Positions 23,321 to 32,826 are shown, counted from the first letter of the stretch. The stretch is DNA of 64,000 bases from Acidobacteriota bacterium (GCA_019239425.1 JAFAZX010000032.1:123682-187681); one strand, 5' to 3'. Numbers and translations are program-made. The notes: generated by a model from the sequence alone, not told the origin.

Positions 23321-23409
23321 TACCGACGTGCAACTCGGAAATAAATTTATGCTTGAGCGTGTTCGCGGGGCGGTCGGGTCAGGTCGTTAGTGAGACGGGC
23401 GGGAGTGGG

Positions 23410-23447
23410 GCGCGGCGTGCCGGGACACTTTGGGCGGCACGCCGCGC
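23410..23447. terminator. GC-rich hairpin between convergent genes
   Basis: GCGCGGCGTGCC (23410-23421) and GGCACGCCGCGC (23436-23447) form a perfect 12-bp stem followed by GTTTGTGT. It lies in the gap between the TPR gene and the convergent gene at 23493, and could end either transcript. Confidence 0.6.
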
Positions 23448-23492
23448 GTTTGTGTGGCGTGGGATGGGGTTGTCGGTCGAGGGGGGCGGCCG

Positions 23493-23864
23493 TTAGGCGC
23501 TGCCGGTGGGGCCGCCGCCGTTCTTCTTCTTGCGGGTGAGGCCGGTCTTGCGTTCACTCTTACGCGTGTAGCCGAAGGCGGCGTAGAGGTCGCTGTCGGG
23601 GCCTTCCTCGGGGCCGCCGATGACGCCGTTGACGACGAGCTGGAGGCGCCGCAGGCCCTCGGCGTCGGCGTTGTCGCGCTCGATCTGTTTCGCCTGCGTC
23701 TGACTTTCGAGGGCGCGCAACTCCTCGCGCGCGTCGAAAGAGGGCTTCGAAGCCGCCTTGAACTGTGTGAGCGTCATCCCGCCGAAAGACTTCTCCGGGG
23801 CGAGCGTCTCCCACCCGCCGATGGCGCTGTTGAGCTTTTCCAATGTGGATTTAGGCTGGCTCAT
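23493..23864 (-). CDS. Small hypothetical coiled-coil protein
   Basis: The 123-aa protein is preceded by AGGAG about 10 bases before ATG 23864. It has an opening 'LEKLNSAIGGWETLAPEKSF', a central charged helix (DAREELRALESQTQAKQIER) and a basic tail ending RKKKNGGGPTGSA. No signal peptide or membrane segment is present. The segment GPDSDLYAAFGYTRKSERKT looks conserved in character but I cannot name a family. It has no operon partner; upstream lies the 21-bp array at 23951. Confidence 0.7.
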   Translation of the reverse strand: MSQPKSTLEKLNSAIGGWETLAPEKSFGGMTLTQFKAASKPSFDAREELRALESQTQAKQIERDNADAEGLRRLQLVVNGVIGGPEEGPDSDLYAAFGYTRKSERKTGLTRKKKNGGGPTGSA

Positions 23865-23950
23865 GAGGCTTCTACTCCTGAGTTTGTTTTGCGAGGTTCG
23901 GATATTCTATGCAAACCCCAAAAGTTGGCAACGGAAATCTTCCCCCACGC

Positions 23951-24119
23951 CTTACGCGGCAGGGAACAGTTCGGAATTACAAGGGGAAATGACTTTGGCG
24001 GGAAAGAGCAGGGCTTCGATTGCGCGGAACAGGGCTTTAATTCCGCAAGTTCAAGCTTTAATGCTCCCGAAAAGAACTTTATTCTTTCGGCGGTGCGCTT
24101 TATTTTCTGAGACTTAAAG
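23951..24119. repeat. 21-bp degenerate tandem array A (8 units)
   Basis: A CTTT-type anchor recurs every 21 bases at 23951, 23972 (degenerate), 23993, 24014, 24035, 24056, 24077 and 24098. The best unit is CTTTAATTCCGCAAGTTCAAG-like. Read on the plus strand it encodes heptapeptides with Phe at a fixed position (KEQGFDC, AEQGFNS, ASSSFNA, PEKNFIL). No convincing gene start accompanies it. It occupies much of the 23865-24458 gap. Confidence 0.7.
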
Positions 24120-24178
24120 CTTAGTTGTGAACAATGAGGTCTTATACCGGCTTGCAAATCGAAATAAGGCCGGCTGTC

Positions 24179-24318
24179 GCTGGGAGCGCGGGCATCCCTG
24201 CCCGCCTGAGCGCGCCAGCGCGAAAGCCGTCAGACTTTAAATCGCAATACTGAGAGGCAGAGGGAGGCTTTCAGCGCGCTTTCGCGCGCTTGCGGGCAGG
24301 GATGCCCGCGCTCCCAGC
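24179..24318. repeat. Long nested inverted repeat (GGGAGCGCGGGCATCC family)
   Basis: Arms 24179-24205 and 24292-24318 are perfect 27-bp complements. A second GCGCG-rich stem with GAAAGC/GCTTTC lies inside. This family lacks the 7-base periodicity of the others. The remaining 24319-24458 stretch holds no gene I can support. Confidence 0.92.
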
Positions 24319-24458
24319 TTGAAGGGGCCTTATTCTATCTCGCAAGGCGGTATTATTTTCGCGAAACTTAACCTTAATTGTCGGCAGTTGAACCCTCTTT
24401 CCACGCCGACCGCCTTCAATCTCACGCAACAAGGCTGCGATAACGAGGGATTGAACCG

Positions 24459-25136
24459 TTAACTGAGAGGGGGGTGGTCTAGCGGCTGAGTTTCGGCTTC
24501 CGTTCCCTCTTCTTCCAGAACGACGCCGCGGAAGGTGCGTCGGTGGATGGGGCAGCAGCCGTGCGCTTTGAGCGCGGCCCAGTGGTCGCGCGTGCCGTAG
24601 CCGACGTGGCGGGCGAAGCCGTAGAGGGGGAACTGCGTGTCGTAGTCGCGCATGAGGGCGTCGCGGTAGGTCTTGGCGAGGACGGAGGCGGCGGCGATGG
24701 AGGCCGAGGCCGAGTCGCCCCGGATGATCGCCTTCTGCGGCAGTGAGGACTCGCGCAGTTGCAGGGCGTCGATCAAAAGATAATCGGCGCACGGTTGCAG
24801 CTTCTCTAGTGCCTGCAACATCGCGCGCCGCGTGGCGACGAGGATGTTCGTCGCGTCGATCTCTTCGGGGGAGATGAGCCCGTAGGCGTAACAGACGGCT
24901 GAACGTCTCAACTCCTCGGCGATGCGCTCGCGCTGCAACGCCGTCAGCTTCTTCGAGTCGTCCAGACCTTCCGGAATCGGTGCCGACGGGTCGAGTATCA
25001 CCGCCGCCGCCACCACCGGCCCCGCCAAAGCCCCGCGCCCCACCTCGTCGAGTCCGGCGACATGACCGAACCCACGGCCGCGCGCCTCCTCCTCGAACAG
25101 CGTGTGGATGAGCGACAGGCGCTTCTGGCGAGTCAT
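24459..25136 (-). CDS. rnhB: Ribonuclease HII
   Basis: The 225-aa protein has the RNase HII active-site motifs: GLDEVGRGALAGPVVAAAVI (Asp-Glu-Gly pair), DALQL carrying a third acidic residue, and 'GDSASASIAAASVLAKTYRD' with the fourth. It removes RNA from RNA-DNA hybrids, including single ribonucleotides. I chose ATG 25136 (MTRQKRLSL); the frame extends upstream only through an inverted repeat that encodes the low-complexity HHSSLINHH. It is the last gene of the ffh-rplS operon, a common position for rnhB. Confidence 0.97.
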   Translation of the reverse strand: MTRQKRLSLIHTLFEEEARGRGFGHVAGLDEVGRGALAGPVVAAAVILDPSAPIPEGLDDSKKLTALQRERIAEELRRSAVCYAYGLISPEEIDATNILVATRRAMLQALEKLQPCADYLLIDALQLRESSLPQKAIIRGDSASASIAAASVLAKTYRDALMRDYDTQFPLYGFARHVGYGTRDHWAALKAHGCCPIHRRTFRGVVLEEEGTEAETQPLDHPPLS

Positions 25137-25143
25137 AAAGAAG

Positions 25144-25220
25144 TGATGATTGATGAGTGATGAGTGATGAATGAAAGGCAAGCTGCCTCTTATTCATCAT
25201 TCATCACTCATCAATCATCA
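25144..25220. repeat. Long inverted repeat, heptamer family D
   Basis: Arms 25144-25172 and 25192-25220 pair over 29 bp with one mismatch and are made of TGATGAT/TGATGAG heptamers. It sits inside the operon between rplS and rnhB. Confidence 0.92.
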
Positions 25221-25227
25221 TTCCTCC

Positions 25228-25635
25228 CTACTTGCTCTTGTTCGACGCAGAGGCGCCCTGGGCTTGGCCGCTGGCGCCCTTGTTGCCGCGCGTGTCGAGT
25301 TCCTTGATGCGGGCGGCCTTGCCGCGCAGGTTGCGCAGGTAGTAGAGCTTGGCGCGGCGGACGCGGCCGCGGCGCAACAGCTCGATCTTGCCGATGATGG
25401 GGCCGTGGACGGGGAAGATGCGCTCGACGCCGACGCCGAAGCTGGTCTTGCGCACAGTGAAGGTCTCGCGGATGCCGTCGCCCTTGCGCGCGATGACCAC
25501 GCCCTCGAACGCCTGGAGGCGCTCCTTCGTCTCCGACTCCTTGATGCGCACGTGCACGCGCACCGTGTCGCCCGGCGAGAACTCCGGGATGTCCGTGCGC
25601 CTCTGCGCGCTGTCCACACTGTCCAAGCGGTTCAT
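25228..25635 (-). CDS. rplS: 50S ribosomal protein L19
   Basis: The 135-aa protein has the L19 signature: '[20 protein letters not shown]', [40 protein letters not shown] and [20 protein letters not shown]. It lies at the 30S-50S interface. The C-terminal tail ([17 protein letters not shown]) is longer than in E. coli and low in complexity. It follows trmD in the conserved rpsP-rimM-trmD-rplS order. Confidence 0.98.
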   Translation of the reverse strand: MNRLDSVDSAQRRTDIPEFSPGDTVRVHVRIKESETKERLQAFEGVVIARKGDGIRETFTVRKTSFGVGVERIFPVHGPIIGKIELLRRGRVRRAKLYYLRNLRGKAARIKELDTRGNKGASGQAQGASASNKSK

Positions 25636-25655
25636 GATGTCACCTCGTATTTCGT

Positions 25656-25725
25656 AGCTGTCAGCGTTCAGCTTTCAGCAGTCAGCTTCTCACCTTTACT
25701 TAAAACAGGGCTGACGCTCTCAGCC
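25656..25725. repeat. Degenerate inverted repeat, heptamer AGCTGTC
   Basis: The left arm (25656-25686) is AGCTGTC AGCGTTC AGCTTTC AGCAGTC AGC, a clean 7-base period. The right arm near 25709-25725 pairs only partly. It lies between trmD and rplS. Confidence 0.6.
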
Positions 25726-25737
25726 TCGATAAACTTT

Positions 25738-26493
25738 TCAACCTTCGTCGTCCGCGTCGAGCGCGGCACGTTCCTTCTCGTCCAGCTCGACCTTCCCGAA
25801 GAGGTCCGGGCGGTTGCGGCGCGTCTTCCTCAGTGCCGCGCGGCGGCGCCAGCGCGCGACCTCGGCGTGGTGGCCGCCCAACAGAACTTCCGGCACGCGC
25901 CGGCCGCGGAACTCGACGGGGCGCGTGTAGTTCGGGAAGTCGAGCATCCCTTCCGAGAAGGACTCGTTGACCGCAGAGGTCTCGCTCCCCAAAGCGCCCG
26001 GGATGAGCCGCGTCACCGCGTCCACCAGGACGATTGCCGCCGGCTCGCCGCCCGAGAGCACGTAGTCGCCGACGGAGACCTCGTCGGTCGCCAGGACTTC
26101 CGACACGCGCTCGTCCACGCCCTCGTAACGGCCGCAGATGACGACGACCTGCCGGCCCTCGGCCAGCTCTCCCGCGAGCGCCTGCGAAAGCTGACGCCCC
26201 TGCGGCGAGAGCAGCACGACGCGCTTCCCCGCCTCGCGCAAAGACCGCGCGTCGCCCCCGACTCCCGTCAAAGACTCGACCGCCTCAAAGATCGGCTCGG
26301 GCTTCAAGACCATCCCGTCGCCGCCGCCGAACGGCCGGTCGTCCACGACCTTGTGCCGGTCGTGCGTCCAGCCGCGCAGGTCGTGCGCCGCGATCTCGAC
26401 CAGCCCCGCGGCGCGCGCCCGCCGCACGATGCCGAAGTCGAACACCCCTCGGAAGAACTCCGGGAAGATCGTGATGATGTCAAACCGGAGCAT
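25738..26493 (-). CDS. trmD: tRNA (guanine37-N1)-methyltransferase TrmD
   Basis: The 251-aa SPOUT methyltransferase has [20 protein letters not shown] at the N-terminus, [40 protein letters not shown] and the trefoil-knot SAM site [19 protein letters not shown]. It methylates G37 of tRNAs reading CNN codons and prevents frameshifting. The C-terminal helical domain ends in an acidic tail. It lies between rimM and rplS as in most bacteria. Confidence 0.98.
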   Translation of the reverse strand: MLRFDIITIFPEFFRGVFDFGIVRRARAAGLVEIAAHDLRGWTHDRHKVVDDRPFGGGDGMVLKPEPIFEAVESLTGVGGDARSLREAGKRVVLLSPQGRQLSQALAGELAEGRQVVVICGRYEGVDERVSEVLATDEVSVGDYVLSGGEPAAIVLVDAVTRLIPGALGSETSAVNESFSEGMLDFPNYTRPVEFRGRRVPEVLLGGHHAEVARWRRRAALRKTRRNRPDLFGKVELDEKERAALDADDEG

Positions 26494-26495
26494 CG

Positions 26496-26543
26496 GATTG
26501 AGTCATTTCTTCATTGAATCAATGACCCAATGAATCAATCATC
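26496..26543. repeat. Short imperfect inverted repeat, octamer family F (TCATCGAT-like)
   Basis: GATTGAGTCATTTCTTCATT pairs imperfectly with AATGACCCAATGAATCAATC. The words match the family of the perfect element at 58966-59039. The rimM stop codon (26535-26537) is inside it. Confidence 0.6.
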
Positions 26544-27083
26544 CAATTCCAACAGCCCGTCCGGCGGGTCGACGCGGATGAGCTTGGCGTCAACGTCCAC
26601 CTCGACGCAGATGCTCTGGGCGAGGGGGACGAGGTTCTCGCGCTTCCTCTCGTCGAGGATGACGAGGACTGGGGCCTCGCCTCCCGTGTGGAGCACCTCG
26701 CGGACGGTGCCCACCTCCCTGCCCTCGACGGTCTCGACGCGGCAGCCCTCCAGCTGCCAGTCGTAGTACTCGCCCTCTTCCAGCTCGACCGCCTCGGATT
26801 CGGGGACGGCCAGCTCGCAGCCCGCGAGCGCGGCCGAAGCTTCGGGGCTGTCGAAGCCTTCGAACTTCAGGACGACGCGGTCGCCGTGAAGCCACTGGCT
26901 TTCGAGTCCGAGCCGCTCGCGCCGCCCGCCGGGGAAGACCGCGATCAACTCTTCGAGCCCCTCGAAGCGCTCGGGGAAGTCGGTCAGGAGGTCGCAGGCG
27001 ACCTCGCCCTTCACCCCGCGCGGCTTCGCCACCCTCGCCACCGCGACCAGCTCGACGGTGTTCAAATCCTCTTCGTCGCTCAT
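26535..27083 (-). CDS. rimM: Ribosome maturation factor RimM
   Basis: The 182-aa protein has the N-terminal RimM beta-barrel (VAVARVAKPRGVKGEVACDL, LLTDFPERFEGLEEL) and a C-terminal PRC barrel (EEGEYYDWQLEGCRVETVEG, then REVGTVREVLHTGGEAPVLV). It assists 30S head assembly with S19. Its ATG overlaps the khpA stop codon (GAATGAG), indicating translational coupling. Confidence 0.97.
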   Translation of the reverse strand: MSDEEDLNTVELVAVARVAKPRGVKGEVACDLLTDFPERFEGLEELIAVFPGGRRERLGLESQWLHGDRVVLKFEGFDSPEASAALAGCELAVPESEAVELEEGEYYDWQLEGCRVETVEGREVGTVREVLHTGGEAPVLVILDERKRENLVPLAQSICVEVDVDAKLIRVDPPDGLLELDD

Positions 27084-27316
27084 TCGACGATTTCGAGGAT
27101 GTAGCGCTTGCGCTGCTTCTCACCCGCCGCGTGGAGCAGAGACCGCAGGGCCTTCACCGTCCGCCCCTGGCGGCCGATGATCTTGCCCACGTCCCCTTGC
27201 GCCACGCGCACCTCGATGACGCTCGTCGAGCGGTCGCGCTCCACCTCGCGCACGTCCACCGACTCGGCCTCGTGCACGAGGTGTTTGACGATCAGTTCGA
27301 CGGCGTCCTTCAACAT
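27080..27316 (-). CDS. khpA: KhpA RNA-binding KH-domain protein
   Basis: The 78-aa protein is a single KH domain with the RNA-binding GxxG loop in KIIGRQGRTVKALRSLL. It corresponds to the YlqC/KhpA family, which pairs with KhpB (Jag) as an RNA chaperone. ATG 27316 begins MLKDAVELIVKHLV, the typical family start. The stop codon overlaps the rimM start by two bases. Confidence 0.96.
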   Translation of the reverse strand: MLKDAVELIVKHLVHEAESVDVREVERDRSTSVIEVRVAQGDVGKIIGRQGRTVKALRSLLHAAGEKQRKRYILEIVE

Positions 27317-27323
27317 CGCGTGT

Positions 27324-27590
27324 CTAGGCCGAAGCCTGCGTCTCGGCGGCCTGCGCCTTCGACTGCCGGCGGATGAGCTGGCGGACGGTGTCGGTCGGCT
27401 GCGCGCCGCGCGCGAGCCAGTACTGCACGCGCTCCAGGTCGAGGCGCACCTCGGCCGGCTCGCGGGTCGGGTTGTAGAAGCCGACGTTCTCGATGTAGGC
27501 GCCGTCGCGCTTCGACAGCTTCTCCTTGACGACAACGCGGTACGACGGGCTCTTCTTCGCGCCCATGCGCATCAATCTAATAGCTAACAT
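27324..27590 (-). CDS. rpsP: 30S ribosomal protein S16
   Basis: The 88-aa protein has the S16 opening [20 protein letters not shown], then [20 protein letters not shown] and '[20 protein letters not shown]'. GGAGGAAAG lies directly upstream of ATG 27590. It is seven bases upstream of khpA. S16 is needed for early 30S assembly. Confidence 0.98.
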   Translation of the reverse strand: MLAIRLMRMGAKKSPSYRVVVKEKLSKRDGAYIENVGFYNPTREPAEVRLDLERVQYWLARGAQPTDTVRQLIRRQSKAQAAETQASA

Positions 27591-27600
27591 CTTTCCTCCG

Positions 27601-27689
27601 AAGTGATGAGTGATAAGTGACGAGTGATAAGGGGTGACAAGTGTGAGGAGGCGCGTCGCCTTTCCTTACCACTCGTCACTCATCACTTA

Positions 27690-27695
<6 letters not shown>
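27601..27695. repeat. Long inverted repeat, heptamer family GTGATAA
   Basis: Arms 27601-27632 and 27664-27695 pair over 32 bp with three mismatches, on a 7-base period (AAGTGAT GAGTGAT AAGTGAC GAGTGAT). The ffh stop codon (27690-27692) lies in the right arm. Confidence 0.9.
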
Positions 27696-29210
<1,515 letters not shown>

Positions 29211-29251
29211 AACTACACAGACACCTCGGCCGGTCTCAGCCGAAAACAAGG

Positions 29252-29280
29252 ATGATAACGGCGTCGTTAAATGGTGTCAA
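29252..29280 (-). promoter_or_regulatory. Sigma70 promoter of the ffh-rpsP-khpA-rimM-trmD-rplS-rnhB operon
   Basis: On the minus strand TTGACA (29280-29275) and TATCAT (29257-29252) are separated by exactly 17 bp. Transcription would start near 29245, about 35 nt before the ffh start codon. Confidence 0.85.
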
Positions 29281-29300
29281 GGAAAGGGGGATACCGTAGC

Positions 29301-29325
29301 AGAAGCCCGACCGTGAGGGAGGGCG
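29301..29325. repeat. Orphan single arm of the CCCGACCGTGAGGGAGGGCG repeat
   Basis: AGAAGCCCGACCGTGAGG and the following GAGGGCG match one arm of the inverted repeat at 46764-46856. No complementary arm is nearby, so this is a half element. It lies just upstream of the ffh promoter. Confidence 0.75.
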
Positions 29326-29347
29326 ACAACCGGAAATCAACTCGCCC

Positions 29348-29857
29348 TTAACGCTTAAAGTATTCGTAGACGAATGAGGCGGCCAACGACGCGGCGAGCC
29401 CAAGGACGAAGCCGAACATCCGCTCTTTCCAAGCCTGCCTCGCGGTTCGCGCGGCGTGGGCGGCCAGAATCGCTTCGACCGTCTCTCTTTGTGTCAGAAC
29501 AAGGGGCTCAAGCTTCGTCTTCTCCTCGTTCAAGCTCCTGACGGTGGCCTCCGTGTCCGCGACCCGTTTACGCTCCTTTTCCAGGAATTTGTTCAGGTCA
29601 GAGAGATGCTTCCCGATGGCCGAAATTTTTTTTATGACCTCCGAATACTCGTCAACGACGACGCCGCCGGTTGTTTTTTCGGGGAAGACGTAAGCCATTC
29701 CGAACAGTGCGACCGAGAGGATGCTGAAAAATACTGCCGATCCCCTGTCTGCGTCTCCTAGGCTACTAATGACGGCGAGTAAAGCTAGAAACAAGCCCAT
29801 GATAATCATCTCTGGGTCTACCGAATGTCTAGGTCTGATTGAGCGTTTCATAAGCAT
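29348..29857 (-). CDS. Small membrane protein with central coiled coil
   Basis: The 169-aa protein has two hydrophobic segments near the N-terminus (about 18-32 and 41-57), a long charged coiled coil ('VIKKISAIGKHLSDLNKFLE', KERKRVADTEATVRSLNEEK) and a C-terminal membrane helix (GFVLGLAASLAASFVYEYF). The family is unknown to me. ATG 29857 or ATG 29851 could be the start. Its own promoter lies at 29894-29922. The base composition is less GC-rich than neighbours. Confidence 0.75.
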   Translation of the reverse strand: MLMKRSIRPRHSVDPEMIIMGLFLALLAVISSLGDADRGSAVFFSILSVALFGMAYVFPEKTTGGVVVDEYSEVIKKISAIGKHLSDLNKFLEKERKRVADTEATVRSLNEEKTKLEPLVLTQRETVEAILAAHAARTARQAWKERMFGFVLGLAASLAASFVYEYFKR

Positions 29858-29893
29858 TACCCGGTGTTGAGGTCGGTATCGGAAAGCGGCAGT

Positions 29894-29922
29894 ACGATAT
29901 TTCCGGCGGGCGCGTAAGTCAA
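29894..29922 (-). promoter_or_regulatory. Sigma70-type promoter of the coiled-coil membrane protein
   Basis: On the minus strand TTGACT (29922-29917) and TATCGT (29899-29894) are spaced 17 bp apart. The predicted start near 29887 gives a leader of about 30 nt. Confidence 0.7.
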
Positions 29923-29968
29923 CGAAAAGAGATATGCGTTAAGGATTGCTTCCGATTGTAAAAATGAC

Positions 29969-30136
29969 GTTGCGCGGTGGTGTAACGGCATTGTGAGGTA
30001 TCACAGGGGCACTGTGCGACGTCGTAAGAGAGTTACGAGGATTTATAAGGCAGTTGTGAGGCCGTACAACTGAATTGTGCAGACGCACAACTTCATTGTG
30101 GGGCCGTACGGGGTCGTTGTGCGGCCATGCAGGAGT
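29969..30136. repeat. 21-bp degenerate tandem array B (8 units)
   Basis: Eight contiguous 21-base units begin at 29969, 29990, 30011, 30032, 30053, 30074, 30095 and 30116. Each opens with a GTTGTG-like word, and units 5-8 share GGCCGTACA or a close variant in the middle. On the minus strand it would encode heptapeptides such as RPHNEVV, RLHNSVV, RPHNCLI. Some units are palindromic (GTTGTG...TACAAC). The rest of the 29858-30298 gap holds a promoter and a terminator-like hairpin. Confidence 0.85.
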
Positions 30137-30237
30137 GTTGAGAACCCTTCGGAGTACAAGACTCCGCAACGCAGGTCTAAGAATAGCGTGGGAGAGGGGA
30201 CGACAACCAAGTAAGGGTCGAGCGGCGGCACAGCCGG

Positions 30238-30290
30238 GAGAGGCACGCAGGGAAGGGGACGAAAACTCGCCCCTTCCCTGCGTGCCTCTC
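30238..30290. terminator. 21-bp perfect hairpin 3' of the VWA lipoprotein gene
   Basis: Arms 30238-30258 and 30270-30290 (GAGAGGCACGCAGGGAAGGG and complement) pair perfectly over 21 bp with an 11-base loop. It starts 8 bases after the minus-strand stop at 30299. It lacks a strong U tract, so it may stabilise the 3' end rather than terminate. Confidence 0.7.
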
Positions 30291-30298
30291 GTCCGTCA

Positions 30299-31966
30299 TC
30301 AGCGCGCGGCGGTCTCGCGCGGGGCGAGGCGGCTGGCGGTTTCGACGAGGTTGACGAACTCTGTGCGGCGGCCCGAGAGGTCTGCGCCGGCGGAGGCGCG
30401 GGCCAGTTCGGCCGCGTTCGTGTAGGAGGACTGACCCTTGTAGCGCGAGTCGCGCAGCAGCAGGCCGAACTCCGCGACCGCCGCCGCGAACTTGAAGTTG
30501 TCCGAGGCGTTGCGGAAGCTCGCCTGGCGGTCGGGCACGCCGACGTTGAGTGGACGGCTCGTGTCGCCCTCCGGCTCCTTGTAGCGCAGCTTGACGGTCA
30601 TAAGCTCCGACGCGTTCGCGCCCTGCGAGACCTCTGCCGGCCGGCTGTACTTCAACTCGTCCACGCCCGGATTCTCCAGCTTCTGCCCCGCCGGGACGAC
30701 CTCGTAGAGCGCCGTCACGGTGTGGCCCGCGCCGATCTCGCCCGCGTCCTTCGTGTCGTCGTTGAAGTCCCTGTCGGCCAGCAGGCGGTTCTCGTAGCCG
30801 ATGAGCCGGTAGCCCGCGACGAGGCGCGGGTTGAACTCGACCTGTATCTTCACGTCCTTCGCGATGGTCGCGAGCGTGCCGGCGACCTGCTCGCCGAGCG
30901 CCTTGCGCGCCTCCGCCTCGTCGTCGATGTAGGCGTAGTTGCCGTTCCCCTTGTCGGCCAGCTTCTCCATCATCGAGTCGTTGAGGTTCCCCGTCCCGAA
31001 GCCGAGCACGGAGAGGAAGACGCCGCCGCGCCGCTTCTCCTCGATGAGCCTGACGAGTTCGTTGTCGCCCGTCAGGCCGACGTTGAAGTCGCCGTCCGTG
31101 GCGAGGATGACGCGGTTCGTGCCGCCGCGGATGTAGTTCTCCTGCGCGACGCGGTAGGCGAGCTGGATGCCCGAGCCGCCGTTGGTCGAGCCGCCGGCCT
31201 GAAGGCGTTCGACCGCCGAGATGATCTCGCCGCGCTGGTCGCCGGGCGTCGAGGGCAGCACGAGGCCGCTCGCGCCCGCGTAGACGACGATGGCGACGCG
31301 GTCGCGCGCGGTCAGTTGGTTGGCGAGCGTGCGCAGGGAGGATTTGACGAGGGGCAGCTTGTCCGGCTCGTCCATCGAGCCCGACACGTCGAGGAGGAAG
31401 ACGAGGTTGGCGGGCGGCAGGTCTTCCTGCGCGACCTTCCTGCCTTGCAGCCCGATCTGGACGAGCTTGTGCTGCGTGTTCCAGGGGCAGTCGGCGACCT
31501 CGGCCGTGACGGAGAAGGGCGTCTGGCCCTCGGGCTGCGGATAGTCGTAGGTGAAGTAGTTGACCAGCTCCTCGATGCGGACGGCGTCGCGCGGCGGCAT
31601 CTGGCCTTCGTTGAGGAAGCGGCGCGTGTTGCTGTAGGAGGCCGTGTCCACGTCCACGGAGAAGGTCGAGAGCGGCGCGCGCGCGGCTTCGAGGAAAGGG
31701 TTCTCGTCGATCTTCGCGTACGACTCGCCGGCCGCACGGCCGTCGCGCGCGTATGGGACGAGCTCGAGGTTCTCGTAGACGCGCGAGTTCGCGTTCGCAG
31801 CCATGTCGCCGGCCGCGGCAGCCTGTTCGGGCTTGGCCTGGGAGCCGGCGGGCGTCCGCGTCACGGTCGAGTTACTGTTTTCGCCGCCGCCGCAAGCGGA
31901 AGCGAGCAGCGCCGCCAGAATCAGAAGGGAGAGCGGGCCCGCAGTCCGCCGTTCTGCTTGACTCAT
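30299..31966 (-). CDS. YfbK-like von Willebrand factor A lipoprotein
   Basis: The 555-aa protein has a lipoprotein signal (LLILAALLASAC, Cys25). An N-terminal conserved segment, 'PLSTFSVDVDTASYSNTRRF' with PPRDAVRIEELVNYFTYDYP, is typical of the YfbK group. The VWA domain contains the MIDAS motif DVSGS (193-197), and a C-terminal DUF3520-like region includes FNPRLVAGYRLIGYENRLL. It probably binds a protein ligand through a metal at the cell envelope. GGAGG lies 5 bases before ATG 31966. It stands alone with no obvious operon partner. Confidence 0.93.
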   Translation of the reverse strand: MSQAERRTAGPLSLLILAALLASACGGGENSNSTVTRTPAGSQAKPEQAAAAGDMAANANSRVYENLELVPYARDGRAAGESYAKIDENPFLEAARAPLSTFSVDVDTASYSNTRRFLNEGQMPPRDAVRIEELVNYFTYDYPQPEGQTPFSVTAEVADCPWNTQHKLVQIGLQGRKVAQEDLPPANLVFLLDVSGSMDEPDKLPLVKSSLRTLANQLTARDRVAIVVYAGASGLVLPSTPGDQRGEIISAVERLQAGGSTNGGSGIQLAYRVAQENYIRGGTNRVILATDGDFNVGLTGDNELVRLIEEKRRGGVFLSVLGFGTGNLNDSMMEKLADKGNGNYAYIDDEAEARKALGEQVAGTLATIAKDVKIQVEFNPRLVAGYRLIGYENRLLADRDFNDDTKDAGEIGAGHTVTALYEVVPAGQKLENPGVDELKYSRPAEVSQGANASELMTVKLRYKEPEGDTSRPLNVGVPDRQASFRNASDNFKFAAAVAEFGLLLRDSRYKGQSSYTNAAELARASAGADLSGRRTEFVNLVETASRLAPRETAAR

Positions 31967-32052
31967 AAGATTCCTCCGTCCAGAGAATTTCCGAAGCCTT
32001 TATTTCGGCCGCTGACAACGTCTGAACGGCGGCCGCCGCGGGGACTTGCGAA

Positions 32053-32180
32053 GGAAAAGCAGGCAGTAGACAGGAGACAGCATTCAGTAGAAAAGACACG
32101 CGGCGCGCCCGGCCCGTTGGCCGAGGCGCGCCGCTTTTTCCTGCCGGCTACTGACTACCGTCTACCGCCTACTGCTTTCC
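32053..32180. repeat. Imperfect family-A inverted repeat enclosing a terminator hairpin
   Basis: Left arm about 32053-32090 (GGAAAAGCAGGCAGTAGACA) pairs imperfectly with 32148-32180. Nested inside is a perfect GCGGCGCGCC/GGCGCGCCGC stem (32100-32109 and 32125-32134) followed by TTTTT on the plus side and, four bases out, TCTTTTC on the minus side, so it can act as a terminator in either direction. It separates two minus-strand genes. Confidence 0.75.
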
Positions 32181-32182
32181 AT

Positions 32183-32764
32183 CTACTTCTTCCCTTCCAG
32201 CATGACGGGCGACGCCTGCGACACGTCGTAGCTGATGCGCTGCTCCGTGAGGCGCGCGGCGAAGGCCGATTCGGTCGAGACGTTGACGCGCGCGTAGTAG
32301 GTGGAGGACGGACTCTTGGGCGCGGGGCAGTCGCGCACGGGCAGATTGACGCTGACAATGTCCTTGCCGTAGTCGTCCTTGGTCATGGGAGTCAGGTCTA
32401 CTGGCTCGCCCGCGCAGTAGCGCCCCGGCGCGTCCGGGCTGAAGAAGTAGGCCCAGACCCACATGCCCCCGGTCACCTTTTGATCGAGCTTGAGCATCAG
32501 ATGCCCCTTCCCCGCGGCGGGGTCGAGCGAGGCGACCAGCACCTTGAAGCCGACGGGCGCTTTGCCGCGGGCGTCCGTGTAGGTGCCGGAAGAGGGCGGT
32601 ATCGACACCGAGCTTGAGCCCGTCGCGGGCGGCGCCGGTGCTGCGGGCGCGGGAGGCGGAGGCGGTGGAGTCGGCGGGGAGTAGCGGTGTGTGTAGTACT
32701 GCGTCAAAAGGATCGCGCCCACGAGCGCGACGGCGAAGGCGAGCAGGCCGGCAAGTTTCTTCAT
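32183..32764 (-). CDS. Hypothetical signal-anchored protein with proline-rich linker
   Basis: The 193-aa protein begins with a signal anchor (LAGLLAFAVALVGAILLTQY). A Pro-rich stretch follows (PPTPPPPPPAPAAPAPPA), and then a beta-rich domain 'GFKVLVASLDPAAGKGHLML', VWAYFFSPDAPGRYC, TYYARVNVSTESAFAARLTE. ATG 32764 is chosen as the start of the signal anchor with GAAGG upstream. Two cysteines in the exported domain could form a disulphide. I do not recognise a family. Confidence 0.7.
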   Translation of the reverse strand: MKKLAGLLAFAVALVGAILLTQYYTHRYSPPTPPPPPPAPAAPAPPATGSSSVSIPPSSGTYTDARGKAPVGFKVLVASLDPAAGKGHLMLKLDQKVTGGMWVWAYFFSPDAPGRYCAGEPVDLTPMTKDDYGKDIVSVNLPVRDCPAPKSPSSTYYARVNVSTESAFAARLTEQRISYDVSQASPVMLEGKK

Positions 32765-32826
32765 CTTCAGTTCCCTTCTTCTAATCCGCTTTGTATACGC
32801 GCGCACCGGCCCCACGGTTCGAAAGC

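Noticed and set aside
23430..24110. Plus-strand 226-residue frame ending in Phe heptads
   Set aside because: Its first half is antisense to the real gene at 23493 and its end is the 21-bp array; no ribosome site. The heptads alone remain of interest as an array.
24330..24458. Possible gene remnant on the minus strand (VIAALLREIEGGRRGKRV peptide)
   Set aside because: The peptide looks protein-like, but there is no start codon with a ribosome site and the frame runs into a repeat. At best a decayed 3' end.
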